Of a DNA stretch of 64,000 nucleotides, positions 35,947-46,794 are shown one piece after another. Position 1 is the first letter of the stretch. Each line of letters starts with the position of its first letter. The translations under genes were made by a program, and so were the position numbers. Below the pieces are notes generated by a model that saw only the letters and a list, made by a program, of their open reading frames with translations, made no database searches and was not told the origin of the DNA. The DNA is from Leucocoprinus leucothites (taxonomy: Eukaryota; Basidiomycota; Agaricomycetes; Agaricales; Agaricaceae), in assembly GCA_013368445.1 (NCBI GenBank), contig JAACJO010000004.1, positions 558,001-622,000 of the forward strand, read 5' to 3'.

Positions 35947-36956
35947 CTAGGCCCATATCAGCTCAGCTAAGGGGACCAAGGGTAGGAGAATTCCCAGTTT
36001 TCGGCCTCCTGTCACGGCAGCATAAACATAAGGATATCCTGATAATTTGCAGTTACCAGAAACACCCACCAATCCGCATTATGGCAGGTTCAGTTGAGGG
36101 TAAAATACAAGGTCTATAGTTCTGAACTGAGCGGCTTTGTAACGCTTCGGGCTTTATACCCCTTCATCTTCGTTGAACGGGCAGCGACTATTATGTAGCA
36201 AGGACATGTTCAGCGTTTTGAAGTTTTAAGTGGTGATTCGAGAACAAGACTTCGTAGCTTGAATACACATGGCAAAAACGCAAACTGCGGGTTTTGGAAT
36301 TCCTAATAGCAGTAGAGACGGTAACGGCACCACAAGCAGCCCTACTGCCGCGTGTAGACATCGAAGAAATTCTTTTTTGGGCTATGCCTGACTTGGGTTT
36401 ATTTTTCCGGTATATGGACGCGCCCAACGTCCAATGACCACGAGGTTCCGTATCGGCTGATGACTCGCCACGCGTTCGGTGATCACCTATTTCCTCAAAA
36501 CCCGTGTCCAGTGGAACATTCTGCACTCTGCAATGTGCTGCTGCGCACATCAAAGAAGCCTCGGGAGGAGGCATTAGAAGACGAACAAGTTCAAGCGAAA
36601 GGTAATCAAGTGGTCAATCAACGAACTTAATCGCCGGGTTTTGGTTTGTTTGTCTAAACACCGATGGTCGTCCGATTTCCTATGTCTTATTATGTCGAGG
36701 CTCTCACTGGCAGTGACTCGGAGCAGAACATTGCCTTTCACGGCGAATATGGATTTTGGCTTAGTCCTGGTACTTTTTATCATTTGTTTGCTGGGTTAAA
36801 GATTCTTAGCAGACCTGAATAGGACAGATGCAATTGGCTGGTTTCTACAAAAGGCTGCAAGTTCAATGTACAAAAATCGGGCATGACATAGTCGTAACCG
36901 TAAAAATTTAATCGCAATTATGTACCAAGAATTTCATCCATGCTATTGACCTTGGG
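35947..36956. other. Region between P5 and P6
   Basis: This holds the P5 promoter (TATA-like GGTATAAAG near 36153 on the minus strand). A sequence near 36005 (AGGCCGAAAA on the minus strand) resembles the end of P6 exon 1 (GGACGCCGAAAA). A single ACGCGT lies at 36470. No separate gene is supported. Confidence 0.5.
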
Positions 36957-38025
36957 TCACTTGCTGCCTTCAGGAGCCAACTGAGATAAAAAGTACCGCT
37001 TAAGATGCTTTTTCAATAGCCACACCCACATCTCTGGTACAGTATCCGAGTCCCCGAAAGGTGGAGAGTGACGAATTACCCCCCTCAAAAACTCTTCAAT
37101 CTCATTGTAATCAAGCTTAGCCACGGCCTCCAAGAATTTACGGTTTCGACAGCCAAATGCCATAAAAGAATCGAAGAGAAATTCCATGGAGGGTTTGCAG
37201 CTCTGCAGAAAAGTGGCTACTTCTTCTGGTCTGGAACCATGTTCGGGGGGCTGCTCGAACGTCTGGACCGGAGCTGGTACAGGAGAAGGGAGTTGGGGTG
37301 CACTGTGTATGGGGTGCCAGGACAATGACGAGAGTGAGGCATAGGGGTTTGTGGGAGTGACGTTATCTGCGTGTGCCGGAACCGGTTGTGTCGAATATGC
37401 TGGTTGATTCTGAGACGGGACAAAGGTATTGGGTGACCGTTTCTGATCATATTCTAGAGTTTCATCACTGTGGTTGTCATCCTCATCGCTATCCTCGTAT
37501 TTGGATCTTAAGACTTGGAAATAACGTCTCGCATAGTCCATCGCCCGCGCCATTTTCCGATGCCGGCGTGAATTTTTGACAGCTGTATCTTCAAAGATTT
37601 CAGGGAATTTCCGGCTAAGCTACAAGGTGATGCGGTTCCACTTAGTGATGTTGATACAGCAGACTCGGCACTTGGACTTACTCCTCCTTTTATCTCGGCA
37701 ATATCACAACTATCTTGGTTTGAAAAAAACTCGCCGGTATTTAGGTGAGCCTCTACCAGTTCTTGGATTGTGGCCTAGAGGCGATAAAGTAATGAGCGGG
37801 AGGGGCAAAGTTCCGATTTCTCGGAATGACACCGAACCTTCACTTTTGCAGCGAGCTTCGGCTTATCTGTCAAACCCATCTCATCAAGGAAAATGCCAGA
37901 TGTTCGCAACTGTCATAGCACGTCAGCTAGCTGGCTCAGGCAGCAATGAGTACTCAAGTACTCACTTTTCGGCGTCCTACTTTCTGGTAATATTTCGAGC
38001 CACTATACGTGTAGTTCTTCGTCAT
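36957..38025 (-). CDS. P6: uncharacterised family protein, most complete member
   Basis: Four phase-0-joined exons: 38025-37966 (20 codons, MTKNYTYSGSKYYQKVGRRK), 37909-37838 (24 codons, LRTSGIFLDEMGLTDKPKL...), 37774-37682 (31 codons, ATIQELVEAHLNTGEFF...) and 37619-36957. They encode 295 residues. The last exon starts LSRKFPEIFEDTA, then the basic helix RRHRKMARAMDYARRYFQ, an acidic patch, a Pro/Ser/Thr linker and the C-terminal domain RPEEVATFLQSCKPSMEFLF, FGCRNRKFLEAVAKLDYNE, EMWVWLLKKHLKRYF. All splice sites are GT-AG. It is the best reference for the family because the start and every exon are clear. Function is unknown. Confidence 0.78.
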
Positions 38026-38685
38026 GGTCCAATGCAAAGGCGAGTCTCTCGGTGTAAACGACCTTGATGTTAACTGGGAATCGAAGGAGAGTCTAGCTGT
38101 ACATATACCCAGAGCTTGTCCACGTCATTCTACGAAACGTGGCGTGCACGGCGATACAAGCTTGCTTTAACTGATATACAGAATTCTAAATCTGACTGGA
38201 TTGCCACCAGACGCATCGAAAGAACGAGCAAGAAAAACAAGTTCGATTTCGAGCCCCAGGAGAAGACCGCACTGTGAACTTTGCATGAAGCTCGAAGACT
38301 TTTCTCCATTTGTCAGGAGAGCGTAGCAATAAGGCGATACTTCCGACAAGATTCGAAGTTGCATGAGGTATTTCCTATCGATTCCCTGAGCGCAGTTAAG
38401 CCTGCCAGTTTTTGGTAGGAGTAAGTCGATTCGGGAGTCGGCAGGCCACTTGTATATGTACTCACAATCACCATTTTCGGACTTCGACTCCGATCAACTT
38501 GGCTGATCCGGGTTTTTCGTCCGGCTGCTTAAGAAGCGGTTATATTTGGCACCAGCACTCTTCATTTTCTTTTTAGAAGACTTGCCTTTGCTGATTTTTT
38601 CCCCGGTAGTGTGCTATAGCTAATCGCCATCTCCTTCTTTGCTTCCTCTCCCTCATTTTGTCAAGGACTTCCGACAGGCCATAGG
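38026..38685. other. Divergent promoter region of P6 and MFS transporter 2
   Basis: About 660 bp between two divergent genes. A TATATG-like box lies near 38100 on the minus strand, 75 bp upstream of the P6 ATG. A 65-codon minus-strand frame (38167-38364) has no motif and is not called. Confidence 0.5.
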
Positions 38686-40520
38686 ATGACCGTCGCCAAC
38701 TCTAATGTCGTTGACGAGGAAACTCCGCTCCTCACTTCTCCAGTCGAGGCCTCCAAAAAACGCCAGGCTAGCCCCCTCCCAAAGCTTCAGATCACAATTG
38801 TTCTATTATTACAACTCTGCGAGCCTATAACCAGCCAGTCTATATATCCGTATATCAATCAGGTATGTGTATTTTCTTTTTTATAAGGGTGGTTGAGTGC
38901 CTCGCTGAATGTCATGACAGCTTGTCAGTGAATTGGATGTCACAGGTGGAGACGAGCGTAAGGTTGGCTATTACGCAGGCTTGATCGTAAGCCCAATTGA
39001 TGCTTTTTGAGTTCTTGGCTAGACACCTGATCCCTGTATGTTAACATAGGAATCGCTTTTCTTCGCGACTGAAGCCTTGACTGTTTTACATTGGAGTCGT
39101 TTATCTGACTACATCGGCCGAAAACCTATTCTGTTAACTGGCTTGATTGGCTCGGCACTTTCGATGCTATGCTTCGGGCTTTCTAGGACGTTCTGGACGA
39201 TCGTCATCAGGCTAGTGCATACCAGTCTTTTCCTAGCTCCCCTCTCGTCAAGATACTAATTTGTTGGATCTTCAGCCGATGTCTCTGTGGCCTTTTGAAC
39301 GGGAACATCGGTGAATCTATTACTCAGTGTCACTTGAGCGCTGGGATTGATATTTTCCCCAGGTGTGATGAAAAGCGTCATGGGCGAGCTGACGGACTCC
39401 TCTAATCGTGCAGAGGGTTTCGCCCTCATTCCCGTGGTATGGGCCGTAGGGGCAACAGCAGGGTCCGTCGAATTGCGTGCTCCTTCTATCTTATCTCGTC
39501 TAAAAAAAGCACAGGCCGCTTTTAGGAGGTACTTTATCAAATCCTCATGAACGCTTTCCAACAGTTTTCAGAAACGAATTTTGGAAGGAATACCCCTATT
39601 TCCTCCCATGTTTAGTGGCATCAAGTTTTTCCTTCGTGACCATCGGTATCACATCTGTCTTTTTCAAGGAGGTGAGTCTGCTTGCAATCATGCTGACGAC
39701 GTTCATCTAATCTGATCCCGACAGACCGTGCCGAAATCTAAACTAGTGGCTTCGCCGTGCTCCGAAACCCCCATCTTGGGCGCCTTTGATGAAGATGCCC
39801 CTCTCCCTCTTCGGAAAGTAATGGTCTGGCCGGTCATCATCTCCGTTGCCAACTACTCTGCACTAGCGTTTCTTGAAATCATGCTCGGCGCTCTCTTACC
39901 CCTGTTTTTCGCCATGCCAATTGAGATCGGTGGTCTTGGATTCAGCCCTCCGACCATTGGATATCTTTGGGGTGGCTATGGTGCAGCTGCCGGGATCTTT
40001 AACATCCTTTGCTTTGCGAAGTTAATTCGACGATTCGGTGAAAAACGTGTTTTCTTCTTTGGGATGACTATTATTACACCCATCTACATTCTGATGCCAA
40101 TCATGAGTGTCTGTGCTCGTACGTGGGGTGTTGGACCTTTGGTGTGGTCACTAGTGCTGTTTGAGTTATTCTTAATGGTCGTGATGGATATCTCCTACGG
40201 TGAGCCCTTAATCTAACGGCGATTGATATCTATCTTCATCTATCCCCTCAGGCGCTATATTCATGTTTGTCACTGCATCTGCGCCCAACAAACGTTCCCT
40301 GGGAGCGACCAATGGACTTTCGCAGATGACGGTTTCGATTGCTCGTGCGATTGGTCCGGCTTTGTCGACGTCGTTATTTTCTTATTCGGTTCAACATAAT
40401 ATTCTTGGAGGATACGGCGTCTATCTGCTCATGATTATCCTCTCGCTTCTTGCGCTGGTCATCGCGACTTTCTTGCCAGCGCATGTCTGGGACTCGGATA
40501 AAAGTGATGACCGGAAGTAG
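38686..40520 (+). CDS. MFS transporter 2 (DHA1 / zinc-induced-facilitator-like)
   Basis: Starts MTVANSNVVDEETPLL. First helix LQITIVLLLQLCEPITSQSI, then LVSELDVTGGDERKVGYYAG, and the MFS signature LHWSRLSDYIGRKPILL. To restore CLCGLLNGNIGVMKSVMGEL the intron near 39211-39274 must use a GC donor (CAG-GCTAGT), followed by an intron at about 39319-39361. The second half includes ETVPKSKLV, FAKLIRRFGEKRVFFFG, SLGATNGLSQMTVSIARAIG and ends PAHVWDSDKSDDRK. Twelve membrane segments are expected. It is a clear paralogue of the transporter at 22886-24871, with similar exon structure but only moderate identity. Substrate is unknown. Confidence 0.88.
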
Positions 40521-41309
40521 TCAAGAGTGACGGCTTGTGAGATTCCCTCTAGGGCGGCTGATGCGGAGGGGGAGAATACTTGGTAGCGATGTGTGACGTC
40601 AAGCTAAATCTAGGAGATGTTGGAAGGGTTGGTGACACGGGCTTAATTATGCAACATGTATATGTGATACTGAGATCTCTATGACCTTGAATGTTTCAAC
40701 CAGGAAGATTGTTTGATACCCAATCTCGTACCTTGACCTCGCGATGACCTCAATTCCGTGAATCGCCTGAGGGCATCCTGTGCGTTATCAGTTTGTGTCG
40801 TGCTGTGCATAGTGGAATTGTGAGCGCTCTAGAATACTTATTGTATTGCAGTGTAAATTAAAACCGGGTCAAGATCGAGATCGTTTAGGGAGACAATTAC
40901 TGGGCCATTGTGCTTTTAGAACCTGGGGACATTACACTTTGCCGACGAGTTTGTTTGTCGCATGTCATACTGATAGAGCAATGACTTCAAACAGGGTAAA
41001 CCTGTCAACTTAGATTGACTGTTTACCCTTCTTAAAATCAATATTATATCCAAATACAACTTGTAGTAACAATCAGCTCGTCCGTCTAGTAGTAAAGCTC
41101 GGACTCCGGGGTGACAGCCCGCTTATTTGCCCTGATTGAAGGGCTTGGACAGGACACGTGTGTAAGAGACATCAACAGTGCCCATTCATAATGAGTTTCA
41201 AGTAATTGCGGTGTCGCAGAGTATCGCTCACCGCTGGAAGCCGAGTAATTCCTACGATACAAAACAAATACATTTATGATTCTAGCTAAAACTCATATTT
41301 ATCTCATAT
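40521..41309. other. Convergent intergenic region
   Basis: About 790 bp between the 3' ends of MFS transporter 2 and P7. No gene, repeat or RNA is recognised. Confidence 0.5.
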
Positions 41310-42460
41310 TTACGATAAGATAGCGAAGTACCGCTTGAAATGGTGCTTTAATAACCAAGCATCCATCTCAGACAACCCACCGACAAGGCGAGCAGGCGGG
41401 TGTCGGAGGGTAACCGCCTTAATAAATTCCTCGATGTCAATGTCGCCGCACCCCGCCACATATTCCAAATACTCGCGGTTACAACACCCAAAGGCAATAA
41501 ACGAGTCCAACAGGAAATACATATCCGGGGCACAGCTCTTGAGGAAATGCGCTACCTCATTTGTGCGACGCGTTGGGAATTGGGTAGTACGATGGTACGG
41601 ACCCGATACTGGTGTGGGAGGGATAGCGGCAGGTACTTCTTCTGTTTTGACTGTAGTGTAACCGGGCGTGGAGGTGGACGATATGGCTTTAATTCGGTCA
41701 GAACGGGGCCTCAGTTGGGGCATAGCATTCTGTCGACGAGCCGTAGTGGGCAGGGGATTGTCGTTGTCATCTGAGTCGTCCTGGCAGAGGTCGATGATCT
41801 CAACGTCCTATGCAGTCAACAGTAAACGTCGATAGCTAATATTTTTCCCCCCGCAAAATTCAAAACGCACTGGTTTAAACTTGGAAGCCATCTTTGTAGA
41901 TCTACTCTTGAGTCGTGTCTCCCTCGTCGCAGGACTTGCGTTTCGTGGAGGGCGAAGAAAATCCTTCATATAGGTTACTGCAGTGGACATTCGTTTTTGT
42001 CTTTCAGATGGACTGAGATCAGTGTGATCAAAAACATCGGGAAACTTTTTCCTCAGCTGCAACAGTGTAAGTTATTCGTCATGTTTGGGAAGTCATCGTA
42101 GGAATAAGAAATGATCTCGCTTACCTTCCCTTCAAATTCAGCCAGGTGAATAGGGTCATGGGCAGACAATGGGAGAGTAGGCGTGAAATGCTCCTTAACT
42201 AACCCCTGGATTGTGTACTGTGGGTGCCCGGATCGGGCGAGGTGTAAGGTACGTTACTCCGATGGACGCTGTGGTCACCTTGATTTGCTCCACTAATTTA
42301 GCCTTATACTTCAATCCTAGCTGGTTGGCGAATTTGCCGGCCCTGAGAACCTGATTTCGTTAGTTGACATAGAGTGATTTGTTGAGCTGAATAAATGTAG
42401 TACCGATCTACACGGGCCAGCCTTGATTTGGGCGTTATCTAGTAGTGTGTGAGGGTTCAT
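41310..42460 (-). CDS. P7: uncharacterised family protein with C-terminal helical domain
   Basis: Exons: 42460-42404 (19 codons, MNPHTLLDNAQIK..., tentative), 42350-42279 (24 codons, VLRAGKFANQLGLKYKAKL...), 42217-42125 (31 codons, YTIQGLVKEHFTPTLP...), 42056-41871 (62 codons, LRKKFPDVFDHTDLSPSERQ, then KRMSTAVTYMKDF) and 41807-41310. The total is about 301 residues and all introns are phase 0. The last exon has an acidic start, a basic Ser/Pro linker and the domain RTNEVAHFLKSCAPDMYFLL, FGCCNREYLEYVAGCGDID, EMDAWLLKHHFKRYF. The first exon is less certain than the rest. Its promoter shares the paired ACGCGT element with P4. Confidence 0.74.
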
Positions 42461-43761
42461 GCCGTTGTAAACCGGGGGTTCTATAAGAGACACTTTACCA
42501 TCCTGGGTTTCGGGCATATAGCAAATGATCGAAGGATTTTGAACGGTGCCTTTGAGTAAAATCGGCATCCGTCTTAAGGAACATCACTGGGAGTCGTGTG
42601 GAGTGGATTTTATACTCGAAGTTTGTTGACATCCTGGAATGCACGCGTCGAGGGGGCGTGATCAACGCGTTTTGGTCAAGTGCTTTGGTCAAAGGGGCTG
42701 GGGAGAAACCGTGTCAAATGTTCACACCAGAAGCGGACCACGGAAAGCTAGTGACAAGAAAAGTGCAAGGAATGCGTGTATGCTTCTTCTATGTCGGCCT
42801 TTAAATAGTCTATGGGTTACTTCTCTGGGTTGTTGATAGCGTCGATGCAAATGGACCATACATAAGCTATCTAAACCTTATGCTGAGGCCCCGATGCATC
42901 AGATTGTGAGTGACGACTTTTGAGGTTATGGGTGAAAAGCAAAGGCAAAAGAGGAAATTATGACACCTTTGGTAGTAACAAATCCCCGTGTTGAGTACTT
43001 TCCACCCGAAGTAGGAATGCATTTTCGCATTGTAACTTCTGAGGTCAAAGTTCGTAGGAGAATTTGGTATATCACTTGTGATGGGATCCATGTCGTTCCA
43101 GTTCTTCCAACGCGCCATCAAGACACATGGTCTAACATCACAAGTTTCTTCGTACTTCCTCCCAGGTTACCCCGACAAGAAGCTATAGCTTTTGATCATT
43201 TTCGTCCTAGACGTATATTGAGAAGAAGGTTACGGTGACGAGTGCAAGAAGCAAGAGGATGATCAGGAGCAGAAGGACACCATTTCCACTGGATGGGTGA
43301 AACTAAGCTGAGAAGCGATGCCAACGGAACTGAGCCAAGCTCACAGGCAGCGGAGGTCGTCAGCTAGTACAATACACCGTTGGTGACGAGGGCACAAGAT
43401 TAATCGATACAGCGGAAGCTAATGACCAGAAAAGGACCGGGATAGAGCGAAGACATTCATGTACAAGATGTTTGCTGTTGGGAAGGTATGATGTTCTGAA
43501 TTAAATACCTCCTGGTAGGAAACCGCTTCCTTGGATTGTTGGTAGTACCATATGCACGAGCCATCTTCTAGTGATCCAAAGCCAATACAGATGGAGAGCA
43601 ACAACCATCATGGCCATAAGAAGACTCCACAGGAGATGCAAAAGGGGAAATCAAGATGCTTTCGGCACAAAGTAGATCAGGATCATCAGTCTACTTTATG
43701 TCATTCTCCAGCATGCACTGATCTCCGCTTACCATTGTTCTTTCATCCATACCCATCCACC
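42461..43761. other. Divergent promoter region of P7 and the DENND6-like gene
   Basis: Contains the P7 promoter element (42607-42670). Open frames on both strands up to 43550 show no motifs. ATGs at 43552 and 43591 are in frame with the DENND6-like gene and could be its true start. Confidence 0.5.
42607..42670 (-). promoter_or_regulatory. P7 promoter: paired MluI cell-cycle boxes plus TATA box
   Basis: ACGCGT boxes at 42643-42648 and 42665-42670 flank the core AGGGGGCGTGATC. On the minus strand a TATAAAAT box (42607-42614) lies 29 bp downstream, and the ATG is about 145 bp further. The element matches the one at P4 in 26 of 28 positions, and identity stops abruptly at its edges. Confidence 0.6.
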
Positions 43762-46155
43762 ATGCCTCAAGCAAAACCGGAACTCAAGCTTTCAGAACCT
43801 CTAGTCGAAGAGGCTGACATCTCAGACTTTCATCCTTCCTCCGAAGTTTTTCAATACACTAATAATTTCTCGCTGCCACCATCAACAGCAGCTTCCAGCG
43901 CCTCTCCGAGTGTTACGAGCTTGAACGAGAGTTTTCAAGACCTTCCAGAGACACCGCAGCTGCAGAGGAAACAGAGCTTAGGGCACTTGCAGTCGCCTTC
44001 GACACCGACGTTCAATTTTAATTCGGTACAGGCATTGGATAGAATCAAGCAACGTCCGGGTCTCCCAAGGTCGTATTCGCTGCCGAGAGTGGACCAGGTG
44101 GAAGTGAAGGTGAAGCCGAGAAAGAGGATTGTGGATGTGGAAAGTATCGTGGTTGAGCCTGAGGTTTTGAGGAAGTTGAGAAGGTGGATTATGGGTGTTG
44201 CTATTGGTGAGTGTCCGCTTATTGTGTTGTTGCGCGAGGAATTGAGTTGTAAATTTTTCTTTTTTGTAGTGGAATTTGACCTTGACGATGGACCTGTCGT
44301 CGATGCTGTTGTGCCGTCGTTGTTTCTGCTGCCCTCAGAGTCGAACAATATGTGCGTCTAATGTCTAGTGGAGCACCCGGAGTTAATCATTAACTTACGT
44401 TGTTCGCAGAGCGTTTGCTGCTTTCCCTGATTCTCCGCAATTTGAGCAAGGAGAACAGTGTCATTCCTTTCGCCTACGCGAACAACTGTCATCAGACTAT
44501 GATATGAAACGGCCTGCTACTAAAGATGGATATATCTATGGATTCTCTCATTTCACTCAAAAACGGGATGAAACTTCGAAGAGGGGCTACAGGCAGGTGA
44601 GCGTAATTATGCTACCCAGTTAATACTTGCTGGCTGACTCTTTACACTCTCGTATCACGTAGCGTTCTGTTGTAATCCTGACGCAGCATCAATACCCTGC
44701 CCTCTTCACTTCACTCGTCAGTATCCTCGGACCATTGTTCCAAAAGCACGGCTCGCCTATGCTAGAGGCAGCATGTCATAATATCGCTACTTGGTACGAT
44801 GCTTCATTTGATCTTTACCGCGCCGGACCAATCATGGAGAAGAATAGGTCTAATCCTAAGCCAGGAGAAACCCTGGAACTTGGATTTCTCGGAACAGTTG
44901 TACATGTGGAGATCCCACATACGCTCGATCAATTCCAGTTGACTGAGACGTCTTCGTTTAATGAGAAGTACGATCCAAAATTGCATGTTCGTGCTTTGTC
45001 CTCCTGAGCAAAGTCCTTGGTGTGTGCTAATCATGATGTTTCAACAGGTGTTGGCTTCATGTACACCCTTCTATCCGCCGCCGTTGTTGCTCTTTGAGGC
45101 GTGTTTATCCAATATGTGGTCTATATGGGAGTGTCTTGTGCTTTGTGAGCCGCTACTCGTGTTCGGACAGTCGCCTGCCCAGACGAGCCAGGCGATTTGG
45201 TGGCTGAGAGATCTCCTACGTCCCGTGAGTTTTATTACTGGTGTACACCCATTTCCAGACGGGCTTAACTGTATTCCAGATCCCCCTAGCGGGTGATATA
45301 CGTCCATACTTTACGATGCAGGACGGCGATCATGCTTCACTTGTCAATAAGTTGCCACCGAAAGCAGGGCTGATCATTGGGGTTACGAACCCCTTCTTCG
45401 AGAAGTCTTGTGCACATTGGCCGCATGTTCTCAGCTTGGGAAAACAAAATGCGTGTGTACCTCTAGCGCTACATTGACACAGCCCAGCTGAGAGCTAATT
45501 CATGTTGTGATCTCCAGGGCGCCAAGCGGCGTGAAGACAGCTGGACCTATCACCGCCTTGAACGGCGCTTCTGCTGGACCATCCCCCGGATGGAAAACCA
45601 AGACTCATAGGCGCTATATATCAAAAGACCGTGCACTACTCAAAGAACTTGAGATAGCCGCTCGAGGAGATGATCGTCAAAGTAAGAAGGCTTCTTTATT
45701 CCATTGTCTGACATAAATAACGAGCTTCCATTTGTTGTAGAGCTTCGGGCGTCTTTTGCTCTCCGTCGACACTTTTGTTCCCGTACAACTGATCTAATTG
45801 CTCCACTTGCAAGATACCTTAATACCTTGATACCCTCACCTCAGGAGGTCGCTCGGGCTCGATCATACAAGAGTACGCTCCGTCTTAAACCATTTAGCTC
45901 TGCCAGCTTTTTCGCCTCGCTCAAGGCTAACGGCTGCACGCTTCCCTTCAAGTCTAGTGCCAAGCGTGTGCAGTTTTATGAAAGGTTCGTACAGACGCCA
46001 GTGTTGTCAGGTGCGATGGCTGATTCTCGATGGCGTCTAATTGCAGATGGCTGAAGTCACCTAGTTTTGGAATGTGGCTTGCACATCAGGAGTCGATTGT
46101 GCAGGATATATTAAACACGCCTGTGAACCTTAGTGCCACGCCGTCTCTTGCATGA
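43762..46155 (+). CDS. DENND6-like DENN-domain protein
   Basis: About ten exons. I chose the ATG at 43762 (good context, ACCATGCC); in-frame ATGs at 43591 and 43552 would add up to 70 residues. The N-terminal 130 residues are disordered. Then RKLRRWIMGVAI joins VEFDLDDGPVVDAVVP, the start of the DENN module. AFAAFPDSPQFEQG, CHSFRLREQ and RSVVILTQHQYPALFTSLVS follow, then PFYPPPLLLFEACLSNMWSIWE, AGDIRPYFTMQDGDH, GVTNPFFEKS, ASFALRRHFCSRTTDLIAPL and a C-terminus FYERWLKSPSFGMWLAHQE. The final join uses an intron at about 45986-46047. Animal DENND6 proteins are Rab exchange factors acting in endosomal recycling; a similar role here is inferred. Confidence 0.85.
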
Positions 46156-46794
46156 GACCTGGCGCTTTTTCTAGACTTATCTAGTGTGATACCCAGAGAT
46201 GTGGACGTAGATATGAGTGATGTGTGTATATATGCGGACAAACACGGACAAATAACACGCATACAAATTACGAATGGCTGGAGAGCAGCGGAGACATCCT
46301 TCTTTTCTCTTCACAACCACCATTACGCACGTCTTCCTCCGTACTGTTTCGAATTGTCCGTTGGAACTCCTGTACCAAGCACCTGTCGCTCTGTGTACAT
46401 ATTCTTCGTCCTGTAAGATGTCTATTCCCCTCCTGTACACTGATTCTTCCATCAGACTCCTCGCCGTATTCGCTGTGTATTTCCTATGTGCATGGAGCAG
46501 TTTTTGATGGAAGAGTCTCGTCGAATTTCTGTGGAGGAAAATTGGCTCCCACACACCTCTCCCATGTCATGTCTCTCCTTTTTTATGTTTTTCCCATTCG
46601 TCGTCTTTGTCGTCGATTACTCAAATATGTGTTTGTGCTTCTTGACTTTGCAGAGCAACAAAAATTGTTCACGTCCATCTCTCGAGAGTTCGAGAGCTAA
46701 ACTGTCTGCCCTAGAAGTGTGGTTGTTCTGAGTACCCCTGGAAATTCTCCATTCACGAGCCAGATCATCACGAAGATCTTCCAAACCTAGTACA
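46156..46794. other. Intergenic region and promoter of the CPSF6-like gene
   Basis: About 640 bp. Overlapping frames (46177-46731) look like shadows of pyrimidine-rich promoter DNA. No feature is called. Confidence 0.45.
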
